From Chryseobacterium sp. JAH (GTDB lineage Bacteria; Bacteroidota; Bacteroidia; Flavobacteriales; Weeksellaceae): a stretch of 36,037 bases of DNA. The notes beneath the pieces are model-generated. The model did not search any database and was not told the origin of the DNA. It saw nothing but the letters and a program-made list of their open reading frames with translations. The DNA is taken from assembly GCF_001507335.1 (NCBI RefSeq), contig NZ_LMAH01000013.1:1-36037 (forward strand). The letters are read 5' to 3'. A program made the translations under genes and the position numbers. Positions 7,549 to 17,500 of the stretch are shown in pieces (the stretch's first letter is position 1; every line of letters begins with the position of its first letter).

Positions 7549-7651
7549 TGGGTCGCCAGCTTTTTTATAATTGATAAATGATTGATGATAAATGACTTAA
7601 CTAATCGTAGGTGTTTATTCTTGTGACCCATTAGTGAATCACAGTGACCCA
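7549..7651. repeat. GACCCA repeat pair and inverted copy upstream of the recombinase
   Basis: GTGACCCA occurs at 7623-7630 and 7644-7651, exactly 21 bases apart (two helical turns), and the inverted core TGGGTC lies at 7549-7554. All are in the 152-base gap between the primase and recombinase genes. The spacing suggests a protein-binding site, either for regulating the recombinases or for DNA processing. Confidence 0.45.
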
Positions 7652-7654
7652 AAC

Positions 7655-9958
7655 TTACTTTTTCTCGGTCTTAAGTTCTTTTATCTGCTTCAATAAATAG
7701 TCTTTTATTTCTGCTCTAAGCTTCTGATAATTATCCCAATAGCTTACTTTGTAACGGATTCCTGTATTATTAAATCCTCCGACTTGTTTTATATATTCCA
7801 ACTCTAAAAGGGTATTGATATACCGCTGTAACTGTGTTTTTGATAAATTAAATTCCTGTCTTATTTCTCTTTGTATAAAGTCTTTTTCAGGTGCTTTTAT
7901 AAACTTCTTCAGCTTTTCAAAAAACTGCCTTAAACTTCCGTCTAATTCATCAACTTTCAGAACAATGCTTTCAAACAATACTTCTGTAGCCTGTTCTATA
8001 TCTTCGATTTCTGTAATCAAGTAATTGCCTGCAGGTGCTACCTGCCTTTGATATTGATTTATAAATGTAACCTGTTTAATAACTGCCTGATACATCTCGT
8101 TTAATCTCCTTATTTTATGAACCTTTTCGGGAAGATTGAGTTTCGTTGCATATGGATTTATAACCTCATAATGCTTTAAATTTCTGACTAATTTCTGTAT
8201 AAAACCGATTGCTTTTTCCTGTTCGTTTCTGTCGATTTCTCCGGCATTTCTGCGGTTCTGATACTCGATAATCCTCTGTGTTTGTTCCTTGCTTTCATCG
8301 ACTGCCAATAAAAAACTCCTGCTCATATTATCTTCGTAGGTTTCGCCTTTTGTGGTTGCGGATAAACTGCTAAATTGACCTTTCACGATTTTATGGGAAG
8401 ATTTATTATTTCCCTTTTTATCCTTGATGGTTACTGAACTTCTTAATACTTGGTTGCTTATAAATTCTCTCAGCGCATACAATGCATCTTCTTTTAATCC
8501 GTCCAGATCTTCAATAATTATGATCTTTTGGAATAAATCAAATTCTCCCCAATTGTATAAACTCGATTCTGTAATTCTCGTAAATCTCAACACGTCTTCC
8601 GATGGCATCAAGTCCGCTATTCTACTGATAATATGAGTTTTTCCGCTTCCCGAACTTCCTTGTACAATTCCGTGTAATGGACTTTTATTTAAGTAACTTA
8701 TTGTAATTAAAAAGAGTAATAATCTGCTCTTTTCTTCACCGATAATTCCTGCTTTTTCAATTAATTGGTTCAGGTTCTGAAGTAAATTTTTCTGCTCCAA
8801 AAAATCTATTGCCGTTTTCGGTTCTGCCCTTGGTTCTGCCTTTGGCTCTGCTTCTGTAACTTTTATTTTTTTATTTTCAGTTGAAAGAAAAATATCTTTT
8901 CGGTTCTTTAGTAATTCTATAAATATTTCTTCGTTGTGGAGCTGTAATGTTTCGTTTACATCATTATTCGGCAGTTCAACGTTTGTAATTAACAATTTAT
9001 CATTGACCATTAATAATTGTTTTCCGTATTTTTCTACTGCGGTTTTTCCTGCTTTATCCTGGTCAAAACAAAAAATAATCTCTTCCAGTTCCGGAAGTTC
9101 TTTTATCGCTTGTAAAATCTCCTCGTTCAATCCGTTTGTTCCAAAACAGCTTATCAGACTGTAATTATCTCTGATTTCTTTTATCTGGAGCAAACTCGCA
9201 CAATCGATTATCGCTTCCGTTAAAATCAGTTTTTTAGTGTCTGGTTTCGGATAGTTTGGATAGATTCCGGAACGATTCTTTAAGTAAAAATGTTTACCGT
9301 TTTTGTTCTCTACAATTGCTCTAAAATAGAAGCTTACGATTTCTCCGGATTTATTTTTCAAAGGAAAAGCGATACATTTATTCGCAAAAATACTGTAGCC
9401 TTTTTCTCCTGTCCTGTTGTTGATTAATCCTTTATCCTGCAACAATCCAACTTCCAGAGCATTGTTTATTAACTCTTCGCTTTTTCGTTCTCCGTGGTGG
9501 AACTGTCCGCTATTGTAGCCAATTTCTAAAATGGAGTTGTCAAGGTTTCTTTTTTCAATATATTGTTTCGCAGGAACTGAGCAGTACAGCGCTTTTCTAA
9601 AATAACTGAACGTATTTTCTAAAAAAAGGGCAGACTTTTCTTTTGCAAAATCGGTCTGCCCAAGGCTCTCCGCAGTACCTCTAATATTTTTAACAGCTGA
9701 TTCGGGATTTATCATCCTTTCAGCTTTCTTGATTGCTTCGTGTTTTGATAGTTTCTCGTAATCTTCTATAAACTGGATGACATCGCCTGTCTTTCCGCAA
9801 GCATGGCATTTGTAAAAGTTCTTTTCCAGGTTCACCTGTAGACTTGCCGTTTTATCATCGTGCATAAAACATTTTAGCATTGAGTTTTTAGGTTGCAAAC
9901 TGTAATGCTTCAGGACTTCGGATAAACTTAAACGTTCTTTGATTGCGGAGATTTCCAT
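7655..9958 (-). CDS. CHC2 zinc-finger/TOPRIM primase fused to a P-loop ATPase
   Basis: A 767-residue multidomain protein. Residues 30-54 hold a CHC2 zinc finger (Cys30, His33, Cys51, Cys54), as in DnaG. A TOPRIM domain spans about 240-330, with Glu248 in LTEAIID and Asp299/Asp301 in CFDQDKAG. A Glu-Pro-Lys-Ala linker (371-381) leads to a P-loop ATPase with Walker A GSSGSGKT (434-441) and Walker B IIIIEDLD (479-486). The C-terminus (about 690-740) looks like a winged helix (IRQEFNLSKTQLQRYINTLL). This is the plan of replication primase-helicases in phages and plasmids, suggesting autonomous replication of the module. It is divergent from the XRE gene at 10124 across a shared regulatory region. 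Confidence 0.88.
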   Translation of the reverse strand: MEISAIKERLSLSEVLKHYSLQPKNSMLKCFMHDDKTASLQVNLEKNFYKCHACGKTGDVIQFIEDYEKLSKHEAIKKAERMINPESAVKNIRGTAESLGQTDFAKEKSALFLENTFSYFRKALYCSVPAKQYIEKRNLDNSILEIGYNSGQFHHGERKSEELINNALEVGLLQDKGLINNRTGEKGYSIFANKCIAFPLKNKSGEIVSFYFRAIVENKNGKHFYLKNRSGIYPNYPKPDTKKLILTEAIIDCASLLQIKEIRDNYSLISCFGTNGLNEEILQAIKELPELEEIIFCFDQDKAGKTAVEKYGKQLLMVNDKLLITNVELPNNDVNETLQLHNEEIFIELLKNRKDIFLSTENKKIKVTEAEPKAEPRAEPKTAIDFLEQKNLLQNLNQLIEKAGIIGEEKSRLLLFLITISYLNKSPLHGIVQGSSGSGKTHIISRIADLMPSEDVLRFTRITESSLYNWGEFDLFQKIIIIEDLDGLKEDALYALREFISNQVLRSSVTIKDKKGNNKSSHKIVKGQFSSLSATTKGETYEDNMSRSFLLAVDESKEQTQRIIEYQNRRNAGEIDRNEQEKAIGFIQKLVRNLKHYEVINPYATKLNLPEKVHKIRRLNEMYQAVIKQVTFINQYQRQVAPAGNYLITEIEDIEQATEVLFESIVLKVDELDGSLRQFFEKLKKFIKAPEKDFIQREIRQEFNLSKTQLQRYINTLLELEYIKQVGGFNNTGIRYKVSYWDNYQKLRAEIKDYLLKQIKELKTEKK

Positions 9959-10001
9959 AAAATAAAATTTTTGAAAAAAGTTTCATATACCTTATTGAGT
10001 A

Positions 10002-10031
10002 CAAAGATATATTATAAAATCTATTTATCAA
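10002..10031 (-). promoter_or_regulatory. Promoter of the primase gene
   Basis: On the minus strand, TTG (complement of 10029-10031) and TATCTTTG (complement of 10002-10009) are 19 bases apart, matching the Bacteroidetes consensus. The ATG follows about 43 bases downstream. Confidence 0.65.
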
Positions 10032-10066
10032 AAATTATTAGATTTTTATTTACCTTATAAAGTATT

Positions 10067-10074
10067 TATATTTG
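10067..10074 (+). promoter_or_regulatory. Probable -7 element of the second XRE gene
   Basis: TATATTTG at 10067-10074 fits TAnnTTTG. The -33 region (around 10044-10046) is only T-rich. The second operator-like repeat lies in the spacer, as expected for a repressed promoter. Confidence 0.5.
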
Positions 10075-10123
10075 CTTATTATTAGTAAAATACAGTGGTT
10101 TAATACCTTAAAAGATATAAACT

Positions 10124-10468
10124 ATGGATTCGTTTGGTAAAAAATTAAGAGAATGCAGAGAAGCTAAAAACCTTTCCCAAAAAGATTTGGCAGGAATTTT
10201 AAATACTTCTTATTCTGTTATCGGGAAGTACGAACGTGATGAGATGATTCCTTCTATTGAGGTTGCTAAAAATATTGCTAAAATTTTAGGAACTACAGTT
10301 GGTTATCTTTTAGGAGAGACAGAAGAAGTAAACATCTTCAAAGATCCTGCAATGCTCAATCGCTTTAACGACATCGAAAAACTCGATCCTGAAAATAAAA
10401 AACATCTGCTTTCTGTTGTGGATGGGTTTATACAGGCGCTTAAAATTAAAAATATTGCTGCACTTTAG
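10124..10468 (+). CDS. XRE-family HTH regulator (second copy), probable module repressor
   Basis: A 114-residue protein with a clear HTH_3 domain (about residues 6-62: REAKNLSQKDLAGILNTSYS, then GKYERDEMIPSIEVAKNIAK) and a short helical tail ending Ile-Ala-Ala-Leu. It is divergent from the primase gene, with three similar repeats in between, so it probably represses itself and the primase/recombinase operon, like a phage or plasmid repressor. The first XRE protein (3419-3787) has the same plan and the same type of 3' hairpin. Confidence 0.88.
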   Translation: MDSFGKKLRECREAKNLSQKDLAGILNTSYSVIGKYERDEMIPSIEVAKNIAKILGTTVGYLLGETEEVNIFKDPAMLNRFNDIEKLDPENKKHLLSVVDGFIQALKIKNIAAL

Positions 10469-10494
10469 TTCTGTTTCCTTATACAAAACAGAAC
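10468..10494. repeat. Inverted repeat just after the XRE stop codon
   Basis: GTTCTGTTT (10468-10476) and AAACAGAAC (10486-10494) form a 9-bp stem. The inner CTTATACAAA and the AGAACAT edge also occur after the first XRE gene (about 3823-3840), but there they follow the terminator instead of preceding it, so the two tails are rearranged relative to each other. Confidence 0.5.
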
Positions 10495-10501
10495 ATCATA
10501 T

Positions 10502-10538
10502 AACACAAAAACCTCGCAAAATGCGAGGTTTTTGTGTT
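10502..10538. terminator. Bidirectional rho-independent terminator
   Basis: AACACAAAAACCTCGCA, loop AAA, then TGCGAGGTTTTTGTGTT make a long near-perfect stem with T runs on both strands. It should stop both the XRE gene and the leftward RHS operon. Confidence 0.88.
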
Positions 10539-10563
10539 TTTTGCCTTTGATGAGCAAATCAAT

Positions 10564-10803
10564 TTATAAAAGATGAAATACATCTAATAAATACACTATT
10601 CCAAAAGATAAAAGAAAAAAAACTAAAAGTCCTATAGAAAAATTATAAAATCCTTGAGAAAAACTAGAACCTATATCTTCTTGATCATTTTGAAAATCTT
10701 CTTTTTTCAAATTCTTATTAAAAATTTTAAAAAAATAATATCTCGTATTTAAACCTAAAATTTGGGTAATTAGCCCCCCGAAAATTATTTCAAGTAAAGT
10801 CAT
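10564..10803 (-). CDS. Small membrane protein, candidate immunity partner of the RHS protein
   Basis: A 79-residue protein with a hydrophobic N-terminal segment (LLEIIFGGLITQILGL), a charged middle (KNLKKEDFQNDQED) and a strong C-terminal membrane helix (about 55-76, FSIGLLVFFLLSFGIVYLL). It begins 11 bases after the stop of the RHS gene and ends before the terminator, so it is the last gene of that operon. Position suggests immunity to the RHS C-terminal domain; no family was recognised. Confidence 0.7.
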   Translation of the reverse strand: MTLLEIIFGGLITQILGLNTRYYFFKIFNKNLKKEDFQNDQEDIGSSFSQGFYNFSIGLLVFFLLSFGIVYLLDVFHLL

Positions 10804-10814
10804 AATATTACTTA

Positions 10815-13800
10815 TTAATTAAATTGAGGTCTATAGCCTACATTTTTATGCAACCAATTCCGAATAGGGCTATCTGGTTTTGCCGCATTTACAGCACCTG
10901 TAACAACCGGTCGTGTTATCATCCCTTTTCCGACTGTACCATTCACATAATCTACTCCTCTGTTTAATGTATTATTTATTACTCCTCTTGTACCAGTCGC
11001 AGGACCAAATCTGCTTAGAACACTCAGTCCTTCAGGCATAAGAGAGTTTACAGCTTTAGCTCCTCTTGCATAGGGAGCTGCCGTAGCTACTGTATTCACT
11101 AAAGCATCTGCTTGTTGGTAATTAGGCGTGCCATCCAAATTTCCATAATTTCCTCCTAAAGGGTTTGACCATTCGGGTCTTTCCATAAGTCCTCCATCAA
11201 ACATTTGTGCGGTAACGTAAGCATTATTAGCGATTCCGTATGAAAATTTCGCAAAGAAATTACTTGAATTAGCCCATTTTTCAGTTAAATCTAATTTTTG
11301 TTCACTCATAAATGTACCAGATGGAGCATTAATTGTTGTTCCCGCACCTGTAACAAATGTATTGTTTATACCTGAACCATCAGAATTGTTAGTTACAGAA
11401 CCATCACTATTTAAAGAATAACTATATCCACCCATTCCTAAAGTAGATTCTCTAGAAATTGTAGCAGAAGCAGAGACAGCAGTTACATCTTGATAGCCTG
11501 CGGCTTCTGCTTGAGCAACTGTTTGTACATTTGGATCATATGTCCAGGTTGATGCTCCATTAGCAGTTTGTCTAACCCAATCAGTTCCTTGCCTTCCATC
11601 AGGATCAATAAATCTGATAGGATTATTGAACGCATAATTGTAAGGACTATGACGAGTCATCTTTTCCGCCAGCGGATCCACCACTCCCCATCTCCCAATA
11701 TCTGGCATATAGAATCTCGCACCATAATCATACATTCCGGTCTCTTGGAGTTCTTTACCGTTGTACTTATAGTTTTGATATTTTCCCGCTCCAAAATAAG
11801 CGTTCCCTGTTTTCAAATGATTCATACCAAAAGGATAATAATCATTGGCATCTGTAATTTCAAGAACTCCTGTGCTGTTTCTCCCGAAACTTACCCTCAC
11901 ATTACCAAGGTGATCTTTATACTGGTAAATATACTGATTTTTTTGATAATCATAATAACCTTCTGCCGTTGGGAAAAACTGTAAATCTGGTGTTTTAACC
12001 GCTAAGGTATTTAAATTGGTATTATCTGCTTCTACCGAAAACGCTGTGATTTCCATAGCTCTTGAAGTTTCTGAAAACATTCCTGATGATGAACCACCAC
12101 CACCCGGAGGCGTGACAACTGGCGTTGTATTCTCAAACTTCATATACTGAAAGCCGTCAAGATAATCACTTGTCGTTTTTGTTGACGTATTGCCGATAAA
12201 TCCTGTAATTACCGTATTATTTACTTTACTAAGCTTTGTACCGTCTGCTCTGTATTTTGTGATAAGACTTACATATTCATTCCCGTTCCTGCTAAGCTTT
12301 AAAATATTGGGAAGATTGAGATAATTGTATTTTATTTCGCTGATACCCTTGTCAGCCATGTTTTCCATATTGCCATTCAGGTCGTATGTAATAGATTGTC
12401 CGCCACCCTCATATCCTGTTCCATTTTGTGAGGCATCAGTGATATTTGTGACTTTATTTCCACCGCCTGTATAAAGGTATGTTAAATCATCAATTTGTGT
12501 TGCAGTCGTACTTCCGTTTTCCACGACAGAAGTCCTGAACAGATTGGTGATATTCCCATTCAGATCATACGATAGAGATTCCAGGTTTTCTTTACTGTAA
12601 GGGTTATTGGGATTTTGGTAATATCCTGCCAACAATCTGTTGAGCTTATCGTAAGAATACCCATACCTTTTCGGATTTGAAGGAGGATTCGTACCTAACA
12701 CTTCTACCGATCTCCAATCCACCTCCGCAATATTGCCATTGTATTTAAGGGTCACATCTTTTCCCGTAAACTGTAATCCTCCGGGATTGGTGATGCCCTC
12801 TTTCTCATTGTATTTTATTCTGTATGAAAATAACTTTCCTCCCAGATCTGCCAAACTCATCTGATCTTTGTTAATGTGCGTCATCCAACCTCTGATGTTG
12901 TAGGCATAATCAATGCTTTGAAGATCGTTTCCAACCTTTTTGTTTTTGAGCTGTGAGAGTTCGTTATATTGATTTTCAGCCAATAAAACTTCAAGTCGAT
13001 CGTCCACCTTATGATAATGCTGAACCAATCTGTTCTGATGATCATAGTTAAACCGCTCTTTTACCACAATTCCCGTTTCACCCTGTTTTCTCAAATGATA
13101 GGTATCTATTTTTTGAGGAACACCCGAAAAATCCAGTTCAGATTCAGTCTTGGTATATCCTCCCAAATGATTGATGGAATGTGTGGCTACAGCCCTTCCT
13201 TTAGTATCATACCATGTGTAATTTTTTGTCCAGTTATCATCTTCGATGTTTTTTACGTAAGAGGCAACCGGCAAACTTTTGGTACTAATATTAGAATTTT
13301 GAGCATCCTGTGTCAAAACGGTGTAACCCGGTAGAGTGGGCGTAAAAGATGGTGTTCCCTGAGGATAGGTGTCATAATAATTAACTGACAGTACCGTTTC
13401 GATATCAAGGAAATAACCGTTGCTATAATAAATCTGCATTCCGTTTTTTGTAAATCCGCTTGCAGATCTGCTTTCTGTAATCACTAAATTTCCGGCCTGG
13501 CTTTGCATACTATCTCTGCTCCCGCCCTGAATGATTCCTGTATATGCTATTCTTCCAAACTGATCATATTTTGTAATGAGCCATTTGCTCTGTTGCTTTA
13601 ACTTGGCATCCTGATTCATGATCAGCCGGTCTGCTTTATCATACACCATATATTCCCAGCCTTTCCCAGGAAGCTTCTTCTCAACCAACCGGTTTCTCCC
13701 GTCGTACCTGTACTGATAGTAAAGATTTTCAACAGTTGTAGGTTCTACTGTAGGAGCTGAAGCTAAAGGTGGGATTACACAGGCTAACTGATTATATTCA

Positions 13801-14513
13801 TTATAAACATAGTAGGTGTCTAGATTTTCTGAAGCACTCAATACTTTTCTTACTAATAATGTCTGACCTTCTCCGTTTTTGAATTCAATCGTTTTATTAC
13901 CGTCTTCATCTGTAACCGTATTTTTATATAATTGATTCGGTAAAAAATACTGGAGTAACTCTACAGAAGTTTCTGTTCTTCCTTCAACCCAGGTTGTAGT
14001 AGTTTTATATTTTCTTACATAATCAGCAGGGGCATTAGCATCATAATCAAACTTAACAGGTTTGGTGCTCCAGTCGTTTCCGACCTGGATCTGTTGCTGA
14101 ACCCTGTCTAAGGGTGAGTTCTCCAGTATCTTTTCTGAGTAAATTTTTTCAGATCCGTAAATACCCGGCTGGGTTGCGTTCGCTAAAGGAGTGGTATAAA
14201 TTGCTCCATTTTGTGTTCCGGTTTGCGGAACGGGGAGGTAATCTAAAGTCTGCCTCCCAAAGCTGTCATATACAATATGAGTCACCACATCCTTTGATAA
14301 AGGACTTGCTTTAATATTCACAATCTGCTTGGGTCTTCCCAAACCGTCAAAATACTGAATTGTTTCTACACTCTTTGGTGTAGAACCGGTAGGATCGGTC
14401 AGGTAGGTTTTGGAATACACATAGTTTTCACTCGTGCTGAGATTCAGGGTGGACTGTGCATGGGATATCCCCACTACAAACAGCATGCTTATCGGGATTA
14501 ATATTTTTTTCAT
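10815..14513 (-). CDS. Full-length secreted RHS/YD-repeat protein with variable C-terminal tip
   Basis: The ATG at 14513 is chosen because it opens a clean signal peptide (MKKILIPISMLFVVGISHAQ); a longer in-frame start 57 bases upstream overlaps the previous gene. The 1232-residue product starts with a DUF6443-type region (SVETIQYFDGLGRPKQIV), followed by many YD repeats (for example KYDQFGRIAYTG, YDGRNRLVEKKLPGKG, YDLNGN). Such proteins build a hollow beta-cocoon around a C-terminal domain. The core closes near residues 927-970 ([23 protein letters not shown]), and a variable tip of about 260 residues ends NVGYRPQFN. The tip fits no toxin family I can name. A 7-base gap separates it from the upstream gene; a small membrane protein follows. 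Confidence 0.9.
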   Translation of the reverse strand: MKKILIPISMLFVVGISHAQSTLNLSTSENYVYSKTYLTDPTGSTPKSVETIQYFDGLGRPKQIVNIKASPLSKDVVTHIVYDSFGRQTLDYLPVPQTGTQNGAIYTTPLANATQPGIYGSEKIYSEKILENSPLDRVQQQIQVGNDWSTKPVKFDYDANAPADYVRKYKTTTTWVEGRTETSVELLQYFLPNQLYKNTVTDEDGNKTIEFKNGEGQTLLVRKVLSASENLDTYYVYNEYNQLACVIPPLASAPTVEPTTVENLYYQYRYDGRNRLVEKKLPGKGWEYMVYDKADRLIMNQDAKLKQQSKWLITKYDQFGRIAYTGIIQGGSRDSMQSQAGNLVITESRSASGFTKNGMQIYYSNGYFLDIETVLSVNYYDTYPQGTPSFTPTLPGYTVLTQDAQNSNISTKSLPVASYVKNIEDDNWTKNYTWYDTKGRAVATHSINHLGGYTKTESELDFSGVPQKIDTYHLRKQGETGIVVKERFNYDHQNRLVQHYHKVDDRLEVLLAENQYNELSQLKNKKVGNDLQSIDYAYNIRGWMTHINKDQMSLADLGGKLFSYRIKYNEKEGITNPGGLQFTGKDVTLKYNGNIAEVDWRSVEVLGTNPPSNPKRYGYSYDKLNRLLAGYYQNPNNPYSKENLESLSYDLNGNITNLFRTSVVENGSTTATQIDDLTYLYTGGGNKVTNITDASQNGTGYEGGGQSITYDLNGNMENMADKGISEIKYNYLNLPNILKLSRNGNEYVSLITKYRADGTKLSKVNNTVITGFIGNTSTKTTSDYLDGFQYMKFENTTPVVTPPGGGGSSSGMFSETSRAMEITAFSVEADNTNLNTLAVKTPDLQFFPTAEGYYDYQKNQYIYQYKDHLGNVRVSFGRNSTGVLEITDANDYYPFGMNHLKTGNAYFGAGKYQNYKYNGKELQETGMYDYGARFYMPDIGRWGVVDPLAEKMTRHSPYNYAFNNPIRFIDPDGRQGTDWVRQTANGASTWTYDPNVQTVAQAEAAGYQDVTAVSASATISRESTLGMGGYSYSLNSDGSVTNNSDGSGINNTFVTGAGTTINAPSGTFMSEQKLDLTEKWANSSNFFAKFSYGIANNAYVTAQMFDGGLMERPEWSNPLGGNYGNLDGTPNYQQADALVNTVATAAPYARGAKAVNSLMPEGLSVLSRFGPATGTRGVINNTLNRGVDYVNGTVGKGMITRPVVTGAVNAAKPDSPIRNWLHKNVGYRPQFN

Positions 14514-14520
14514 GATTTGG

Positions 14521-17500
14521 TTATTTTTGATATTGGAATTGTAAAATGATTGGGTTAGTTGAAGAGGCATTAACGGTTCCCGAAAGCAATCTTAATGTAC
14601 AATTACCTGCCGTGTCAATAAAAATTTTCCATTGACGATTAAAGCTTGATTCAAAATAGTTTATTTCTTTATTTGATGTCGGTTTGCAATCTCCCTCAAT
14701 TGTTCCAATATTTAATCCGTTTGCCCAGTTCTGCCAAATCCCATAAGCAGAAAAAGAAACATTAAAACTGATGTTATTATTCGAATTTGTTGTGCCGTTA
14801 TATTTATATGAGGCATTATTAGTTAATGAAGAAAATGTAAAAGGACATGAAAGAATGGGAATACAAGGCCCATTTTGATTCGCAATATTTTGCCCATTCA
14901 TATTAATATCATCCAAAGCTTTTTGATTGGCAGCTAACAGACTTACAGTGGAGAAATAGGTTCCTACCGGAACTACGTAATTATATGTTCCGGGTACTGA
15001 TGAAGCTAATGGACAGTTTGTTCTTGTAAAAACTTTGCTTTTTTCTTCATTATGAAATATGGTTGAAGAGTTGCTGGCGTAATGATAATTAAACTCCTTC
15101 AATAGTTTACTATTAATATCAACAATTTTTTCTAATCTATTCGTTGTGTCATACTTATAATATTCCCTAAGTCCTGACGAAGGGGTTACACTTGTTACTC
15201 CAATCAGAGGATCATGAGTATAGGTGGAAATTTGATAACTGGAAAAATTACTGTTTTTTCTTAAATTGTCTTCTGCATCTAACAGCATCTGTTCCTTTGT
15301 TGGATCTAAAGCATCTTCATTAGATTTAGTAATTATATCACTAACAAACGTTGCAATATTATCATAAGCAGCTCCTTCTATTTTTGCTATTGGCAAAGTG
15401 AAATTATAACCCCAAACAATTGATATAGGATTACCATCTTTTGCTGTATATTGAATAAGATTTCCTTTTGTATCGTACTTATCCACTGTTATTTCTGTAA
15501 AGGAAGTTGAGCCATTTGAAATATCTTGTGACTTTACAGATTTTGGCAAAACAAAATTTCCAATTTGTGAATCCGGTAGCGAAGTAGGATAAACATTCTC
15601 AATTTTCGATAGTGTTTTAGAAACTCCATTTGCAGTACGAGTAATTATCGTTTCCAACGGAATTCCAACCATATTTTTGTCAATTAATAGTTGATTTCCT
15701 TTTTCATATGCATAGTTATAAGTGGTTTCATCAAATGACAAATCTGGGTAAATAGTCTTTTGAATATTTGGTTGATACTTATTATTATAGGTTGTAAAGG
15801 ATTTTGTTTCAATAAAACTGCTAGACCCTGCCGGAAAATAATCCTTTGAAGTTGTAGATTCAAGTAATGTTTTCCATAAATTAATACTGTAATTGTGAAT
15901 AAGGCCAGGTAGCGTTGCCTGATTATTTGTATTGAAGCTGAATCCAAAGTTTGTAAGAGGTTCTAATATTGACCCTTGTATGGAATAGGTATTCAAACCA
16001 TCCGGATAATTTTGTATATATTTATATGATATTTCTTTAAGACGATTATTATCGTTATCATATTTAAGCTGTTTGACTAGATCTCCATCTCCAATTAATA
16101 AAGACCCACCTTTTTCAACCATCATTAAACAAGATAAAGAATAGTTATTAGTAAAATAGCTTTCAGTTCTTCCTTTGTCATTAAACTTTTCTATAACTTT
16201 TGTGTAACCAACATGGTTTCCTTGTGGAAGTGTAGAATTTCCAAAACTTGATGTGCCTTCATATACAGAGATCTTAAATGGATACTCATTTGGAGATTGA
16301 GGTGTATTCAAATTCATATAGCAACCTGGGTTAGAGCTAATTGTTTGGCTCAAATTATCAGTCGAATAACATCTACTTTCAATTTCAAAAAATTTAGGAA
16401 ACTGTGCTAAGTTCCCGTTGGAGGTTATTTTTGTGCCATTATCTGAAACTTCATCATAAATATAATTTTTAACAATTGGTGGAGTTCCTATTTTTTCTAT
16501 TGATTTTACACTCTTAATTCTAACTCCTCCGCCTGAACTGTAATTGTATTCAATACCATTAATGATACTTTTTTCATTAACAAATTTTACAACACAAGAA
16601 TTAGAAGCAGCACTACTACCTCCAGATACTAAGATATTTCCAGACGTAAAATCATTATTATATGACATGCCTACTTCGTAATTTCCTGACTGCAAAATAA
16701 CGTTGTCTATATAATTTGTGGTATTGTAAGATCCTATGTTAGGATTATATACTTTTTTAACAATTTCACCTGTAGACTTATTTTTGATATAAATCCAAAA
16801 AGAATTTTTAATCTGTTCATTCACAGATGATATGTAATAAAAATCGAAATGGGCAAAAATGTTCACTTTAATATTATTTCCAATTACACTAAATTCAGTT
16901 TGATTTGCTGTATGGCTCAGGCTTCCATTTATATTAGTGATTATATGAGATGCTGCGGCTTCCTTTCTTGTATTATCATTAATCGATGATTGTAGTGGAA
17001 AATTAGAAAACGTATTCGGCTCAAATTCATATTCTGTTTTTCCTCCTGTTGGATAATTCACAGAGGTTAACAATCCTGCTAATGAATATAATGATGTTCT
17101 CCTATCAGATAAATAGTGTTTTCCATCTGATGAATAATTAAAATATCCTTGAGTATTATTATTAGGATCAAATGATTGAGGAGGACTATCTGCGTGATAC
17201 CAATATCCTGTCAGATCTTTGTTAAAGGAATTAACATTAAAGATAGTTTCCCCTTTGATATACTTTTCCGGATCTGGTATAAAGGTATCGCTATTGTTCT
17301 GTCCATTATAGTAGCCCCAGAAATCTGATGAAAAGCTTAATTTATTTGGCAAATTATAGGTTGAATTATATTCGAAGGAATACTTTTCGTTAGTCACAGA
17401 TTCTGTTACACTTAATAAACGTAATCGATGAGTAAATACATGGTCATTAGGCAAATTCAACCATTGTCTCATTACACTTGTGTTTAAATTATCAGTTGCA

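Larger units (their letters stand above)
9988..10117. promoter_or_regulatory. Three operator-like repeats between primase and XRE genes
   Basis: TACCTTATTGAGTA (9988-10001), TACCTTATAAAGTA (10051-10064) and TACCTTAAAAGATA (10104-10117) share a roughly palindromic pattern. The first covers the expected start of the primase transcript, the second lies in the spacer of the XRE promoter, and the third is just before the XRE ATG. This layout fits autoregulation and control of the primase by the XRE protein; the binding is inferred. Confidence 0.65.
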
